From contig OX424562.1 of NCBI GenBank assembly GCA_949152475.1, positions 38,550,157 through 38,614,156 of the forward strand: a stretch of DNA of 64,000 nucleotides, given 5' to 3'. Numbering within the stretch: the first letter of the stretch is position 1; every line of letters begins with the position of its first letter. The position numbers were made by a program, and so were the translations under genes. Origin of the DNA: Terebella lapidaria. Taxonomy: Eukaryota; Annelida; Polychaeta; Terebellida; Terebellidae. The notes under the pieces were generated by a model that searched no databases, was not told the origin of the DNA, and saw only the letters and a program-made list of their open reading frames with translations. Below are positions 40,097 to 53,100 of this stretch, piece after piece.

Positions 40097-42442
40097 ACTG
40101 AGTCTCCTACAGGTCTCACTGATCACTTCTACGGCACACATTGATACAATGGCACTGTATGAATGATATGGTGTATTTCTTAGGGCTTTTTTATGTCGGT
40201 GTTTCGGAGATCAGATGAGACAACATTTTGATTAGGAACATGTATAGGCCTATGATCATACTATTTCAGTGCACAAACTCAACAAGCATGACAATTGATT
40301 GGAAATATGATGAGTAGGCCTACTGTGGGTGGTATTAGATTAGTGATAGAAGTATCACATCATTCGAAAAACTGGTGAAAAATGCAGTAGGTTATAGTTT
40401 GTCATAGTTTGATATTTTACTCTCGATGGTATCATATATATTCTATGTACAGTGTAAGACTGCGCCTGTGTGTGTCAGGTCACTGTTTGTGTGTTACAGG
40501 GCACATGACAGGAACGACTAACACCAGATGGATAGAGGTCCGGCTCTCGACAGCGCCAGATAATCTGTACACTGGACATGTCCCGTGGAATCGACAATGA
40601 CAGACAGCCGGAATATTGCGACCTTACAACATGAGTAATGATCGGTGCGGCGAATCATAAATATAAATAATAAGTGGTTATACGTGCGTTCCGTGTGTCG
40701 GGTGCTGACTAGAACACTAGGGGTCTGAGTTTTGGGAGTGTTAGTTGTTGGGGAAACCAGAGGCAGGAAATCGATGCAAGGTGAAATATGACGTGGTGTT
40801 TATATCATCAGTGTAACTTTTGCCTGAAGTGTTGACGAGTAGGTATGTTTTCGGGTTCAACGTGTTTTGTGTAGCACCGTTTTGTGTAGCACCATACCAA
40901 TTTTAAAGTATAGTTTGAGTGACAAATGCATATCAAAATATACAGTTTATATATAACTCATCAGTTTTTAGCCTGCCGTTGAGATTCAGGGAAATCAATT
41001 AAACTTGTAGAGTGCACTGGAGCAGAATTCCACATTTTGTTGTTACTTCGCTAACTCAGCACTCGTGGGAAATTCCTCGACTATGACGCGGCGCAGCACG
41101 GCAATTTAATCACGTCTTGCCGCAGGTAACAAATCTTCCTGCTCTGTCTAGTGCCTGAGGAGTTATTGTTATAGATATCCTGACATTCTGCGTACTTGCA
41201 GGGACATTAATTCATTGTGCATTATTCAAGAAATGAGAGATTGCTTACAATTTTTCAGAGTAGAATTGTATTTTCTATGCTCATTGTCTGAGATGCCTGA
41301 TCTTTCTGTCTGAGTGTAACTAAGCAATGGGAAGAGATGTCAGAAAAACATGCAAGAGTCGAATTCAATTCTGATTCAAATTGGACAAAGAGTTCTATAT
41401 ATATGTCTTAAACAATTCAAATGAGGTGAAAATGTCATGTGGCAAATAATAATTTTTACAGCTGGAGTTTTGTATGGTGGTTGTTAAAATTGCCACAAAA
41501 AACCAGCAACTTCGTGCGTCGAGGATGACTGATTGTATTTTTTGAACTTATGATATATGCTCGTGTTTCAAATTAACAAAGCAACATTTTGTTTGTTGCA
41601 GATGTAAGAAAAGCGGGAATAATAACTCTGTCTGACGCTTTCCTGATGTCATCCCTATGTGTGGACAGTGGAAGGTGTGATTACGGACACTGCACGTGAG
41701 TCCATATCTCCCGTAGACTGTGCCAGAGGAGTCTGATTGACCCCGGTCCGTCCTGCTCTGATACCTGTCCACAGGTAATGAAGCTTTATGTGACATGGAG
41801 CCCGCCAGAGCTGTGATGATCACACTAACGCGTCTCTCCGCCTTGTTTATGTGTCGTCACGAGCGTTCCAAGCACATGTAGATACACACCGTCTCGTGAT
41901 TTCGGGCCCCACCTTGGCACCGGGATGTAATGGTCGAGGGAGTCGTTAGCCGGCAATGAGGGAACAAAGACTCGTGGATAATTGACAGCTAGAGAGCCAC
42001 AGACACACCCAGCTTTATGGAGGACTTCTTGTCGCTTTATATCTGGGCCGAGGGGTCCGGCTTTTATGAAAGTTTTGGAATTTCAATGAATGACACAGAA
42101 GCACGCCGACAGGTAATAAAGTTGACCCGTTGCTGTGGGATCCTGAGTAATAATGCATATTTATGATCGGAGTTTATTACGACTATTGTGTCAAGTTATT
42201 GTGGGTTACTCATGCTCCAAAGGTGACTGAGTGCACGTTATACGGTCATCTGAATCAATAGACTGGTCACTCGACATGACAGAAGTCCTTCAGATGTTCT
42301 GTATATCTAGTCCCTGAAGTTCCAGGCGTGACCAGAGACACCAAGTGCAGTAATTACTGATACATGCTTTTCATCTGCTGCTTGATTGCTGGAATTATAC
42401 CTTTTTCAAGTCACTTTATTGTGGATAAAAAAGAGCCGCCGA

Positions 42443-42479
42443 AAAATTGCTCGAATGTTAAATTTTTTCGAGCAATTTT
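42443..42479. repeat. Perfect 13 bp hairpin
   Basis: AAAATTGCTCGAA and TTCGAGCAATTTT separated by 11 bases. An intrinsic hairpin of this kind could be a small palindromic element remnant; no flanking duplication is evident. Confidence 0.7.
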
Positions 42480-43440
42480 GATGCATAATGTGCCGGTGGC
42501 CTGATACATCCTCCAAAATAATCTTATCCTCTTTTGGTTGAATGTTAATTCAGGGCACATGATGATCAACATACATGGGAATGTTATATCATAATGCAAT
42601 CGAATAGGTTCACATGATGCAGTCTGTGATGTTGGGAAGAAACAGCGATCTCATGATGAATGGTGTGAAGTGAAGAGAAAGCAGGATGCAGTGGTTCCTG
42701 CAACACGTCATAACCCAAGGCTCAATCTGTTATCTAAGCTCTGACCTGACATCTGAACCCAAGATCAACCGATAACTTGAATCCCAACATAAGGCATGTT
42801 CTCTTGTGAGTTTTGAGAATAATATGTAATTAGCTGATTAGTAGTCAGGGGCAATGACTTTAGTATCAAGTGTGTGAACTAGTTCAATGTGTGCATCATA
42901 TCATTTTGATCATTTGACATGTAAAATATTTTATAATATACATGTATTGACTTGTTGTGTTCGACATAAATACAATCTTTTCAATGAATTCAATCATTCA
43001 ACTTTTTGTTTCACCATTGAATTTGTGTATGTATTACACAATAATGTAGAATTGGGGTTCATTATGATCGACATTTCGAACATATCATAATGTTCCAAAC
43101 CTGCATTGTTAATGTTTTCCATTGGAAATATCCCCAAAGAATACACATTAAACTACTTGATATCGCTGGGAATCCTTGTCATATCCCTTAAATCATTGTC
43201 TAAATATTCAAAATAAATCCTGTCATATTATAAATGCACAAGAATACATCCATTATTCTATAAACATGCAAACATACATATACTCCAATAAATAATATCT
43301 GAATATCAGAAGCATTATTGACTTCAAAAAATAGTTTCAAGTTCCAGTAGAAAGAAGACACTGGCTGAGTTTTTCAATACCACAGCCAACAAATCTTATA
43401 CTGAATTCTGCATGGAATATTCGCTGATCATTATACAAGT

Positions 43441-43571
43441 ATTGGATGTTGAGGAGTCCAATATACAGTTTACGGGATGAAGAAATGTCATATTGGCCGA
43501 GGCGTCAGCCGAGGTCAATATTAAATTTCTGAATCCCGTAAACTGCGTATTGGACGACTCTCAACATCCAA
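43441..43571. mobile_element. 131 bp near-perfect palindrome, MITE-like
   Basis: The left arm (43441-43498) and right arm (43513-43571) are imperfect reverse complements along their whole length. Shared blocks include TTGGATGTTGAG and CAGTTTACGGGAT. The short centre contains GGCCGAGGCGTCAGCCGAGG, itself repetitive. The structure resembles a palindromic MITE or snap-back element. I cannot define a target duplication, so the ends are approximate and the element may extend right into the 20 bp repeat at 43668. Confidence 0.7.
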
Positions 43572-43667
43572 CATTTACTATATTATTCACCAATGAATGT
43601 AGGAGAAACCAGGAGTGGGGAAGACCCACATGTAAAACGCGCTCTGATTGGCTGATTAGCACATGAT

Positions 43668-43722
43668 CGTCCAATATAGATTTTTGCCGTCCAATATAGA
43701 CTTTCGCCGTCCAACATTGAGT
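43668..43722. repeat. 20 bp tandem repeat, 2.7 units
   Basis: CGTCCAATATAGATTTTTGC, CGTCCAATATAGACTTTCGC, then a partial CGTCCAACATTGAG. The CGTCCAATA core also occurs in the arms of the palindrome just left (43525-43560), which ties the two into one element of roughly 300 bp. Confidence 0.7.
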
Positions 43723-46700
43723 ATGTAGGATTGTCACGTGGTACAAATCGTCTAATCAGGAGTGTCCTTTCAATGAGATAACCACCGAGTGAATAATATT
43801 GCCTTATATTCGAAACATTATGATGGAATATCTATGCAATTACAATTTTGAGTCGAGTCCATTATGACAAACCCAACAAAGGCACACCGTTGAGATGCTA
43901 AAGACGATACTCCTCCCCCCCCCCCCCACCCCTAAAAAAACATGTATAATTATTTTTTCTCGGGAAACCACGTGGTACGCGATATGCTAGATGGACTGAA
44001 TGCTATTTTATATTTTCTATACAAAAGACAGATACAAAAGCTTTTGTAGTCTGAGATGAAGGTACCGCGCTGTCTATTGCCACTGATGCATGTTGATCAT
44101 GTCTTTCTTCAACGAACATCCATGCGCGAGATTTCCAAGAATTCAGAACCTTAAAAATCAGTCAAAAGACTATCAGTTACAGGCGCGCGTTTTGTATTAA
44201 ATGACGGCAAATCGTCAGCACGCAGTCGTTGACTTGGTTTGGTACGAGTGATTTATGCAATCACTGAGAAAGTAGGTGATAATCTTGTGAAAGAATGTGT
44301 TTCTGATTGAATTTCATGAGAGTTGCAGTGTTGAATCAGAAGTTGGACTTGACTCGCGTCTCCAGAGATTCAGAGTTCCATTCACGAGATAAGCTCCAGC
44401 TTTTTGAATTGGCGATAAACTTCCCGTTTAAAGAAACCCAACCTTCAGTAGATAACCAATGGCACAATCAAGAGGTTGATGGAAAAGAATGGATAAATGG
44501 AATAGGGAATGAAGAACTAGATCTAAAGCAAAAACCTGAGAGACAATATTAAATGTCATGATTTTGCCGAGATCGGTCCAGGTTCCTTCCACCACAAACC
44601 AGAAGGACTGAGTATTCTCGTCACACTCCCACCCGGAGGTCTGGGGCCGACCTGGGGAGGACACCGCGGTCTCTATGGGAACGTGCCGCACCCACCGGCC
44701 TACATAATAAACCAGGCACCCCGGGCCCACGGACAAACGTGCAGGGATCCGAATGTGTCAATTACAAGACATTAATAACCATTACATACACAGCAATCAG
44801 CGCCCGTTTGTGTATGGACAATACGCCACTAGCTTCTAGGGAATTAGCATTATAATCGCAAGACTGAGGCCAGGGTGTGATGTGATGGGGTGGAATTATG
44901 CGACACCAAACGTGAACAAATTGGCTGCCATTGTGAGCCATAGCACGCTCTACAGGCAAACACAAGAAACTTATTCAAAGTCAACTTCTGCAACAGATGA
45001 CATTCCCTGGTTCTGTTTCGCTCATCCGAACGCACGGTCCCCATGCAACCAGAAAACAACAAAACTTCCCGGGATTTACTTGTTTCTACCGAGCTGTGGT
45101 ATGACTTTTTGCCTATTCCCTAATGTCGCTCTTCCTTCCCGACTAATGCTGTCGCTTCCAGTGCTGTAGATGGCTGCCGTTGTCTCCGCTGGCAGTACAA
45201 CAATACTTTGCCCTTGTGGGCCCCTCCCAGACCAGTACAACCCCAGACAACACCGGAATACTAAACACCCGTCACTTACTGCTCCCATTGATAGCTGCAA
45301 GTGTTCCTCATCCAACCAGAAACAACGACTCCTATCGACGTAATCTATAGACGGGCCTCTATTGTTATTTGTATCAACTACAGATCTATACCTATACAGG
45401 GACCATTTTACTGCACACCTCAGTGTCCTTATAAATGATACACTGCCACTTGTGGGATTTCTGAAATCCGACAAGAATGTCTGTTGTCTCATATTCCATA
45501 TCTTCATTTCCTAACTTCCATAAATGACAAATTTATGCACATCAGGTAAAAAGTCATGGATGGTTAGATTTTTACAATATACAAAAATTGATAGATCGCA
45601 GCTGATCGTCCCCTTTCTCCAAGGGCCTGGGCAGATTGTAGAGTTGTAACGATGTTAGCCTCCGTAAACATGTCACCTTGATACTGAGCTCGCTTTGAAG
45701 TCCCGGAGATCACTCATCCCTCCACTCTATCACATAATAGAATACTTTCCTGGAAAGATCGTCCTTCCAGGATCAACAGATTGATATATTGATAATCAGC
45801 TGGGAGAATAGCTCTAAATAAAACCGGGGGAGACTTTACAAGGAAGCGGTGTGTTTGAACTGCTAGAGCATCAATAACTCGGCCGTCGATATTGCGTCAG
45901 TGGTAGATCTAACGACGTGAGATTTCCCGGCCCTATAACCATCCCGACAGTGACTGATAATTGTGCAGTTATATCTATCTCCCGTCACGTGACGACGTAA
46001 TTATTGTTTACGGTCACCCGTCGCCAAGGCGTCACGAGACCGGCTCGCAACAAACTCCCACTCACGCGTAAATCCGCCTTTGATCCATTTTGTGAAGAAA
46101 GATCTCCATAATTTGGACGATAAAGGATTCGTCTCCGAGATGTTTGAGAGGCCTGGGATGGAATAGTGAGGCAGACCCGGAGCTGGGAGGCATTAGAAAA
46201 TAAGATAAACTGAGTGAAAATAAAAACTTTTCTTAAGAACTGAAATAGGCCCTGTGAGGAAGTATAGTATTAATGTAGGCCTAGTCTAGCATACGCCTAT
46301 GTTTTTTTTCGGGTTTCTACAAAAAACAGAGTCAGAATGAATGAGGATGTCCTGTGGTGGCACTGTGCAGGTCACTCAAATATATGCAATCTAACAGCCC
46401 TGGAAAAAACGGGAAATAGCGGCAGAAAAACAGTCCACCACTTCATTGCGCAAGTTGAAAACGATTGATAACACAACACTTTGCCGTGTGTCAGTATGCG
46501 GAGGGAGTTGTAATGTCACCTTTGCATGATATCTGCTGGAGAATCAGGGTCTGCGAAATGAGATCTCCATATTTTATTTGGCACCCACATTGAGATTCGT
46601 GCCCTGTGTCCATGACTATTCTCTGCTCGTGTTTGGCCGCAAGGATTGGAAGCACAACGATGTTATTAAGTCTTTGGGACCGCGGCTAGAAATCTACGAG

Positions 46701-47717
46701 CGATAGTGAAAGTCCGAGCTCTGCTAGTTCTATAGAATTATCAAATGATATAGGTGCAACAGGCTCGTGTAAATGTGCATGTGTTGCCAACTTCTCAGAA
46801 GATTGCATGGTGTTTTACTGAATATACATATGGCAGAATGTATGAGGTTATATACTCTGGTATTGCAAATCACTGTCTGCCCCTGATGACGCCAGTGTTT
46901 CTTTGGATAAACTATTTGGCGGGTTTGTTTCTATTGCAAAATGTTGTATATTTCGTTTGTTATTGGCATCATCAAAATCTGACTATTGGTGGTAATAGTT
47001 TGATTCTTACATACATCTTGATTTCATTCAAGACATTTTTTCAGGAGAATATACAACCAGTAGCACCGTATGCAGTCCTTAAAGATGCAAGTCTCGTTTC
47101 ACATACGTTAATTTTTCCATACATTGTGGACAGTTGATTGTCAAAAACGACATGAAGGCAGATCACGTACGATCGGTTAACATTAAATCTTTATTCATTG
47201 CACCTGTTGAATCTCAAACAGGTGGCTGACATCAGATCTGAGGGAATGTTGTGCATCAAAACTCTTTACTATTTCGAAATATTCTGACCAGCCTCCAGTG
47301 GTACTAGTAGTTTCCAGTAGCACAGACAAGCTACTGGTATCAGGAGATAAATATCATTATGGCCGGAGACGCGTGTAATCCTACGTCATCAGGGGACGCC
47401 ATGATCGACCACTGGAGAGCGCCACAGGTCACACTTCCTGTCATCGCTTACCCAGCGGCAGACTTAGGAGGAAATCCTTCCCCAGCACCTAGCAGTCCTG
47501 CCAAGGTGGATTACCTGATTACAGGCCGTCTCAAGGAAAACTGTACAAAAATGACAAATACAGCGTTATGGTTGTATTGGGAAATAACCAGGCCATGGTT
47601 ACGGCTTAGGGAGTGGATGGCATCATAATAGACACGGTAGGATATTGAGGCGGAGATTGGCTATTGCGGGCAGTAAGGAAACAATTACCTTGTCGAGTGA
47701 ATGGAACAGTTTATTAG
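43723..47717. other. Non-genic region left of the LINE
   Basis: No recognisable gene. A GC-rich island at about 44570-44750 is open on both strands (102 codons on the minus strand) but lacks a recognisable domain or splice acceptor. A 143-codon minus-strand frame at 45076-45507 is likewise featureless. The 45.9-46.2 kb stretch is repeat-free, contains TGTTTAC and GTAATTA words, and could be regulatory. Confidence 0.4.
43915..43927. repeat. Poly-C tract (13 C)
   Basis: An uninterrupted C run followed by ACCCCTAAAAAAAC. Simple repeat. Confidence 0.9.
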
Positions 47718-47726
47718 ATCCAGGAT

Positions 47727-48878
47727 TTGGCTGTGAGTGACAAGCTACACTTGTGGATTGTTGCGTTGTCAAAAGACAACAGTTTGGAAAGCAGTGTTCG
47801 GCTTTCACGACAGCGTTTGGGGCTTCAAAAACCTGCTGTAAACTGGTTCCATGCCTATCTCAGTAATAGGAAGCAGTGTGTAGACATTGGTGGCGTGCGG
47901 TCTACTCCTGCTAACGTGGTCTGTGGTGTCCCCCAGGGCTCAATATTGGGCCCTCTACTTTTCCTCATATATGTCAATGACATGCCCTCCGCAGTTAACA
48001 GTAAACTGCTATTGTACGCAGACGATTCAGCCCTTTTGGTAGCTGGCAAAAGTACTGTTGATATCGAATAGCAGCTGTCTTCCGAACTTCAGAACCTCTG
48101 TGAATGGCTTATTGATAATAAGCTCTCCCTTCACCTTGGGAAGACAGAATCCATCCTGTTTGGCTCAAAATGGAGGCTCAAAAGTTGTGAGTCTATTAAC
48201 GTCACCTGTGATGGTCAAACCCTTTCTAATAAAACCTGTGTTCAGTATCTCGGCGCTGTACTTGACCATTCACTATCTGGTAGCCAAACAGCCGACACTG
48301 TAATAGGTAAATCTAACGCCAAACTCAAGTTCCTGTATAGGCAGACCAGACAATTTAACTTGCATACAAAAAAACTGCTAGTCTCAGCATTAATACAGTG
48401 TCATTACGACTATGCCAGTGCTTCTTGGTACTCTGGTCTTACCAAGAAAAATCAAAAGCGTCTGCAGACCACCCAGAACAAAATAGTTCGATTCCTGATC
48501 AATGCCCCCCCAAGGACCCACATCGGTCACTCTGAGTTTGCACAGGTCAAAATGTTGCCAGTGAATCTCCGTGTTAAACAGCTCAAGCTCAACCACATAC
48601 ATAACATAATCCATGGTAAAGCACCTCAATACCTAACTTCTTCCTTTATTCGAAATTCTTCCCGCCACAATACCCGTTCAGGCCCACTCTCTCTGGTTTT
48701 ACCCTCTGTTAAATCTTTTGGACAGTCCTCCTTCACTTTCACTGGTGCGTGTCTCTGGAATAGTTTGCCAGGTCACATCAAATCTATATCTTCTAAGTCA
48801 TGTTTTAAACATCATGTAAAAACTTTTTTATTTGATCAACTTTTAGAGGAGGAACTCAACCCTTTTATTATATCTTAA
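47727..48878 (+). pseudogene. LINE reverse transcriptase, C-terminal part, one in-frame stop
   Basis: A single reading frame of about 384 codons, broken once by TAG at 48069-48071. Downstream the same frame stays open to the natural TAA at 48876-48878. Visible motifs are LGLQKPAVNWFHAYLSNRKQ (RT palm), GVPQGSILGPLLF (RT motif B), YADDS with the two catalytic aspartates, NKLSLHLGKTE and VQYLGAVLD (thumb side), and LWNSLP near the C-terminus, typical of CR1/L2/Jockey-type ORF2. There is no start codon because the 5' part is missing. Having only one disabling change in over 1.1 kb suggests a rather recent insertion. This is not a host gene; a domesticated role is very unlikely. Confidence 0.93.
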
Positions 48879-49227
48879 TTTATCTCTAGTCATAACTTTC
48901 TAGTCAAATACTCCTTCCTACTGTTTATACCCATTATACCTATTTTTCATCTTATCTAATTCTTAAATGTATATCTCGGTTCTAATTTTCAGTCTATTTT
49001 CTTGGCTTTTCCCATGTTATTTATTACTGTTAATTATATTTATACCTTTTTCAATTGTACACAGTCAATTTACAATCTCATTGTTTTTTTCTTTACACTC
49101 ACTATTTTGTCACATGATTGTTTTAATGGACCACAATGGAAATAAGTGTTTTCAATTTCTTGTGTTATCCATGTATTTTTTAATGTATTTACAACTTCGT
49201 ATCTGCATTGAATTTTACAAAATAAAA

Positions 49228-49246
49228 TCAATCAATCAATCAATCA
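49228..49246 (+). repeat. LINE 3' terminal AATC microsatellite
   Basis: About five AATC units directly after AATAAA. It marks the exact 3' end of the LINE; flanking DNA begins at GCGTTAGGAG. Confidence 0.9.
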
Positions 49247-49892
49247 GCGTTAGGAGTGAAAGAGTTTTTGCAGTCCTTAGCAAGGCTTAGCTGCTTGCGA
49301 GGCGATAATATCAGAAATCTGAAATGCATGGGAGGTTATATACATATTTCACAGACAGACATTACGGGCTCCATTCCCATAATTCGTGCAAAATAATCTG
49401 CGCTCAACATATAACACACGGTTTTGGAAACCATTTTTAAAGACGCTGTGATTGTAATGTCAATTCTCATCAAAACTTCTCAATAAGGTACAATATCTGA
49501 GTATGACCCAATATCGGAATTTGGCAATAACGGATTCCGCAATCGTCCCTCCCCGTCATATACCCGTGTCCCTCGACTTTCCATACTGCGATCTTCTGGA
49601 AAACCCGCCGTCTTTATTAGCTTTCATTTCTGGGCTAAGTTTACCATATGCGGGATCCAATATTTGCGAGATATTGGATATATCTGGCGTCTTCTGGTCA
49701 CATCACCGACTGTGGCCATAGCGACAGCATAGTGTGCCGTGTGAAGGTTCATGGTCTTCAGTATCAAAGTGTGAATGAAATGTGGGGGTGATAAACCAGG
49801 CGCATATGTGACATCTTGTAACAAGGTTTAGGTCAGGGCTAACGGGGCATATTGCTTCAAGTTGTGATATTTAGAATCTCTAAGTTTAAAAT
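49247..49892. other. Non-genic stretch between LINE and MITE
   Basis: No gene or repeat recognised. Short open frames only. Confidence 0.5.
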
Positions 49893-50169
49893 TACCGTAT
49901 TTGTCCTAATAGTAGCACGACGAGCCAAAGCAAGACCTCTTGCAGCAGCACGCGCAAAAAATTAGGTCAAACTTGTGGTCAAATTTAAGAAATCACTGAA
50001 TAATATACCTATAACCCTCAACCTCCTTCATAAACATGAGGATTGGAACACTCCAAGATTTTATTGAAAAGATATGAAGTGAATTACAAGGTTACACAAT
50101 TTTGAGGGGGAGAAAAGAGGGGGGCGCTCTACTATTAGGGCACGTTCCACTATTAGGACCATTACGGTA
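49893..50169. mobile_element. About 277 bp TA-flanked MITE candidate
   Basis: The left end reads TACCGTATTTGTCCTAATAG and the right end, reverse-complemented, TACCGTAATGGTCCTAATAG: inverted repeats of about 20 bp with two mismatches. The second word group CTACTATTAGGGC, about 40 bases inside the right end, is a further copy of the terminal core. Both ends are bounded by TA, so a TA target duplication is plausible (TA counted within the coordinates). The interior has no coding capacity. An element of this size, TA-flanked with matching ends, is most simply a Tc1/mariner-type or related MITE. There is no empty site here to prove it. Confidence 0.72.
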
Positions 50170-53100
50170 TTGTTTCCAAAATCTCAAAACATTGCAAATA
50201 ATTTGTTTTCGAGATAATTGAAACGTAATATCATAATTGTTAGTTCAGATGCGGACTTTCAGCAGATACAACTAGTGCATTTCAAGTAGGGGCGTATGGA
50301 AGTATCGAATAAATAGTCATGTTATATTTGTCTAAAGATCTGAATTTAAAGTGATTGGACGGTTTGATTTTCTCCTTTAAAACTGCTCCCAACATGATCA
50401 TTGTTTCAGTGTAAACTAGTTATTACGAAACCATAACAAGACAGCGTGAATCTTAGCAGACAGCTATGGGTTCTCTAAGAAAAGGACTCCATTTAGAAGA
50501 ACATCAATGGAATTGAAATTGGAAGGATCCTTGACATGGGGGAATGTGACAGACAAAAGGAATGTTCGCCCTGGTGCTGAGTAACCGCGCTATTGTCATG
50601 GTAATCAATGATTTGCTACACACTACTAATGAACTAATCCGCCCTGTGATGACAAAAGACCTATTTTCACACCTAGGACCCCATCCAAAACACCCTGTCA
50701 TTTGCTGAGCTGTCGACATGGCCCTCGGGTCGGGATGGAACGTGTTCTGCAGGCTCGTCATGTCCAAGCACCTTGCACCTCGGGCGGCCTCCACCCTGGT
50801 CATTTGCAGGTCCAAGGGGGAGTCGCCAGTCTTCATTTCCGACGAGATGTATGGCCCTCTGGTTTCTATGGAGACCTTCCCTCCTCATGAAGTGTCTCTC
50901 CGACCCACTCATTGAATTCCTGTACGGCTAATGGTCGAACAGTGTCGGAATGGAACGCCAGGAACAATTGCACTCCTCTGCTGGAATAAATCTTGGGAAG
51001 TCGGCCAGAAGATGATCGCACTCTGACACCTGCGAGGATTCGCAGCGTATACAAATTGCTCCACTAAAAACTATCCACGTTCCTATTCCGACCGATGTTT
51101 TGTCACCGGTATGAGCTTTTTATGAACTGCCCCCTAGTTCACGATGGTGTCTATCAAATGGATATGGTATGCCCGAGAATTGTAACGGCCCCTGGAGATG
51201 TCCAACAACATCTCCAAAACAGGACCCTCGATCAACCCAGGATTCGAGAGACTTAGGGTTGGCGGTCTATCAATTTTGAAACATTTTTGGATTCTCCACC
51301 ACATTTCACTCGCATCATAAACCTGTTACCACCCTTTCTATGTATCAATTCATCAATTCTCGTAACGTAATCATGGTGCAACTCAACTAACTCACTCCAT
51401 GATCTACAGACAATTGGAAGATAATAAGTTACTTTCCGTGACCCTTTTGATCGTGGATTCTATTGGGGAGGGGCTCACTGGAGGTACACATACCTAATGG
51501 TGATATGTGATGACACTGTGGGTAGAGCAGCGAGGCAGATGGTTGGAGAACACGTGGTAGTTTCGACCCCTGAAGTGGTACAATGGATGGAGCGGGGGTA
51601 GGTCTTAACCTGTCGGACCCTAAGCACCCCCCCCCCCCAGAATACTCGAGACACCACCCTGTAGGTGACTCAAGTGCCTGGCCTCCACAATATCGAGTCG
51701 TCACCGAGATCTCTGCTTCCACTTTCTTGTGGAGAGAAAAAAAAAGTCCATTGAACGAGGTAAAAAGTTGTGGGATTCGGTGACATGCAATAGCGTATGA
51801 CCTTTCAGAAAGAGATGGAAGAAAAAGTAAACAACCCTAATGATGAGAGAGCTAGTTTTGCATTTATTCCATTAACGATATGGCATAACGTGGTTTGTTA
51901 GGGCAATGGAAGGCATTCTGTCGACACCTCTGTCTCGGTCGGGTCCGGGGCTCTTGCAGCATTTGTCAGGGTGTGGGGGCTCTTGACGCGGAGGAAGGGA
52001 AATCTGGCATGAACTCAGGCCTCAGGTGTCTCATGGCTTCCTTGGTTAAAATTGAAGCCCCCGCAAATCTCTTCATCAGCGTAAAACGTGTTGTTCATTA
52101 TTCCTTCCTTTTTAAAATCCTAAAGATATAATCAGGTCCGTGTTTGTGATCATCCTTATTGGATATATTGTGTTGAAACTTCTTTCTGGGTTCACAACTA
52201 TCGGTATGTTTTATGTTGATACAGTTCGAATGATAATGATGAATTTTCTACAGTAAGTTGTACATACATTATAGATACAAGAACTTGTTTCTAACCCATT
52301 GATTCGTTATCAAGTGAGATATGTCAAACGAACGACCAGTTAACCGACCATAGCTCTCAGCCGCGGATACAATTGAATTATAGTCCTTCGATCAATACAT
52401 TAACTCAAAAGAGAATTGTTGTCATTGATTATGATGGCAAGCGCATCTGACAAGTTGGAATGATTATGTCAAACACAATTACAATTAGCAGCGATCAAGC
52501 ACTGAACGTTTCATTAGTTCAATTAATTATGGAGATTAAGCGTAGTTCGGTGGATGCTCGAACATAATGGCTGGAACCAGGGCTGCTTGAGTCGAGAGAA
52601 GGAGGCCCTGAACCAGACGAGTGGTCACAGTAAGACTTCAGATTCAATCATGATTGTGCCGCCAACCTATAGTTTAATCCGGGATAAGTGCCTCTACGAA
52701 CGAGTAGCTTTCATAGGGAATGGGAATCACTATATCCCGGGGAGCTAGGTGAATCATGGCTACATGACTTGGGGAGCGGTGGGGGTAACTTGGAAGGAAC
52801 TGAGGGTGAACAATATGGTCATCAGGATGTTCAAATGACGTCAGGCATCTCATCACGTAGGAAAACACGTAGTAGACTACCAATGTAGGTGTACTACATG
52901 CAGTATCAAACAATTACATTTAGTTTTGTTGTTTTCATGATAATCTTCATTGCATGCTCTGGAAGAAACCTTTTTGGTCTTAGTAGAAAGTCACGTGACC
53001 CCGTGTCAAACTGGCCTTCGTTATCAAATGACAATTGTTGTAAAATTGTGAGCAATACGTCATCTCAAATGGATGGATGGTTCTCCAGTCTTCCTCTGCA

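Larger units (their letters stand above)
37425..43440. other. Non-genic region with small hairpins
   Basis: No recognisable gene or RNA. It holds three short perfect hairpins, listed separately, and a 15 bp word repeated twice near 40865-40895 (GTTTTGTGTAGCACC). The stretch at 41.85-42.2 kb is repeat-poor and contains a dense group of homeobox-, octamer- and SOX-like words. All open frames are short and featureless. Confidence 0.45.
47727..49246 (+). mobile_element. 5'-truncated LINE (CR1/L2-like) with complete 3' end
   Basis: A non-LTR retrotransposon fragment on the plus strand. It contains the second half of the reverse transcriptase, the thumb and C-terminal region, a 3' untranslated region of about 350 bp, an AATAAA signal at 49221-49226 and a terminal AATC repeat (49228-49246). 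Short-motif tails instead of poly-A and the GVPQGSILGP and YADD motifs fit the CR1/L2/Jockey group; I cannot name the family. The endonuclease and the N-terminal half of the RT are absent, as is usual for incomplete target-primed reverse transcription. The left end is uncertain, between about 47700 and 47790, because the last upstream residues only weakly resemble the LSKAFD region. No target duplication was found. Confidence 0.92.

Noticed and set aside
44428-44736. 102-codon minus-strand frame over a GC-rich island, possible exon
   Set aside because: There is no recognisable domain and no clear upstream splice acceptor, and the opposite strand is also open, as expected for GC-rich non-coding DNA.
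45076-45507. 143-codon minus-strand frame
   Set aside because: No known motif, no convincing splice sites and no coding neighbours. Length alone is not enough in 64 kb.
50504-50915. Multiple overlapping frames in a GC-rich stretch, possible exon
   Set aside because: Frames are open on both strands with no domain and no consistent splice sites.
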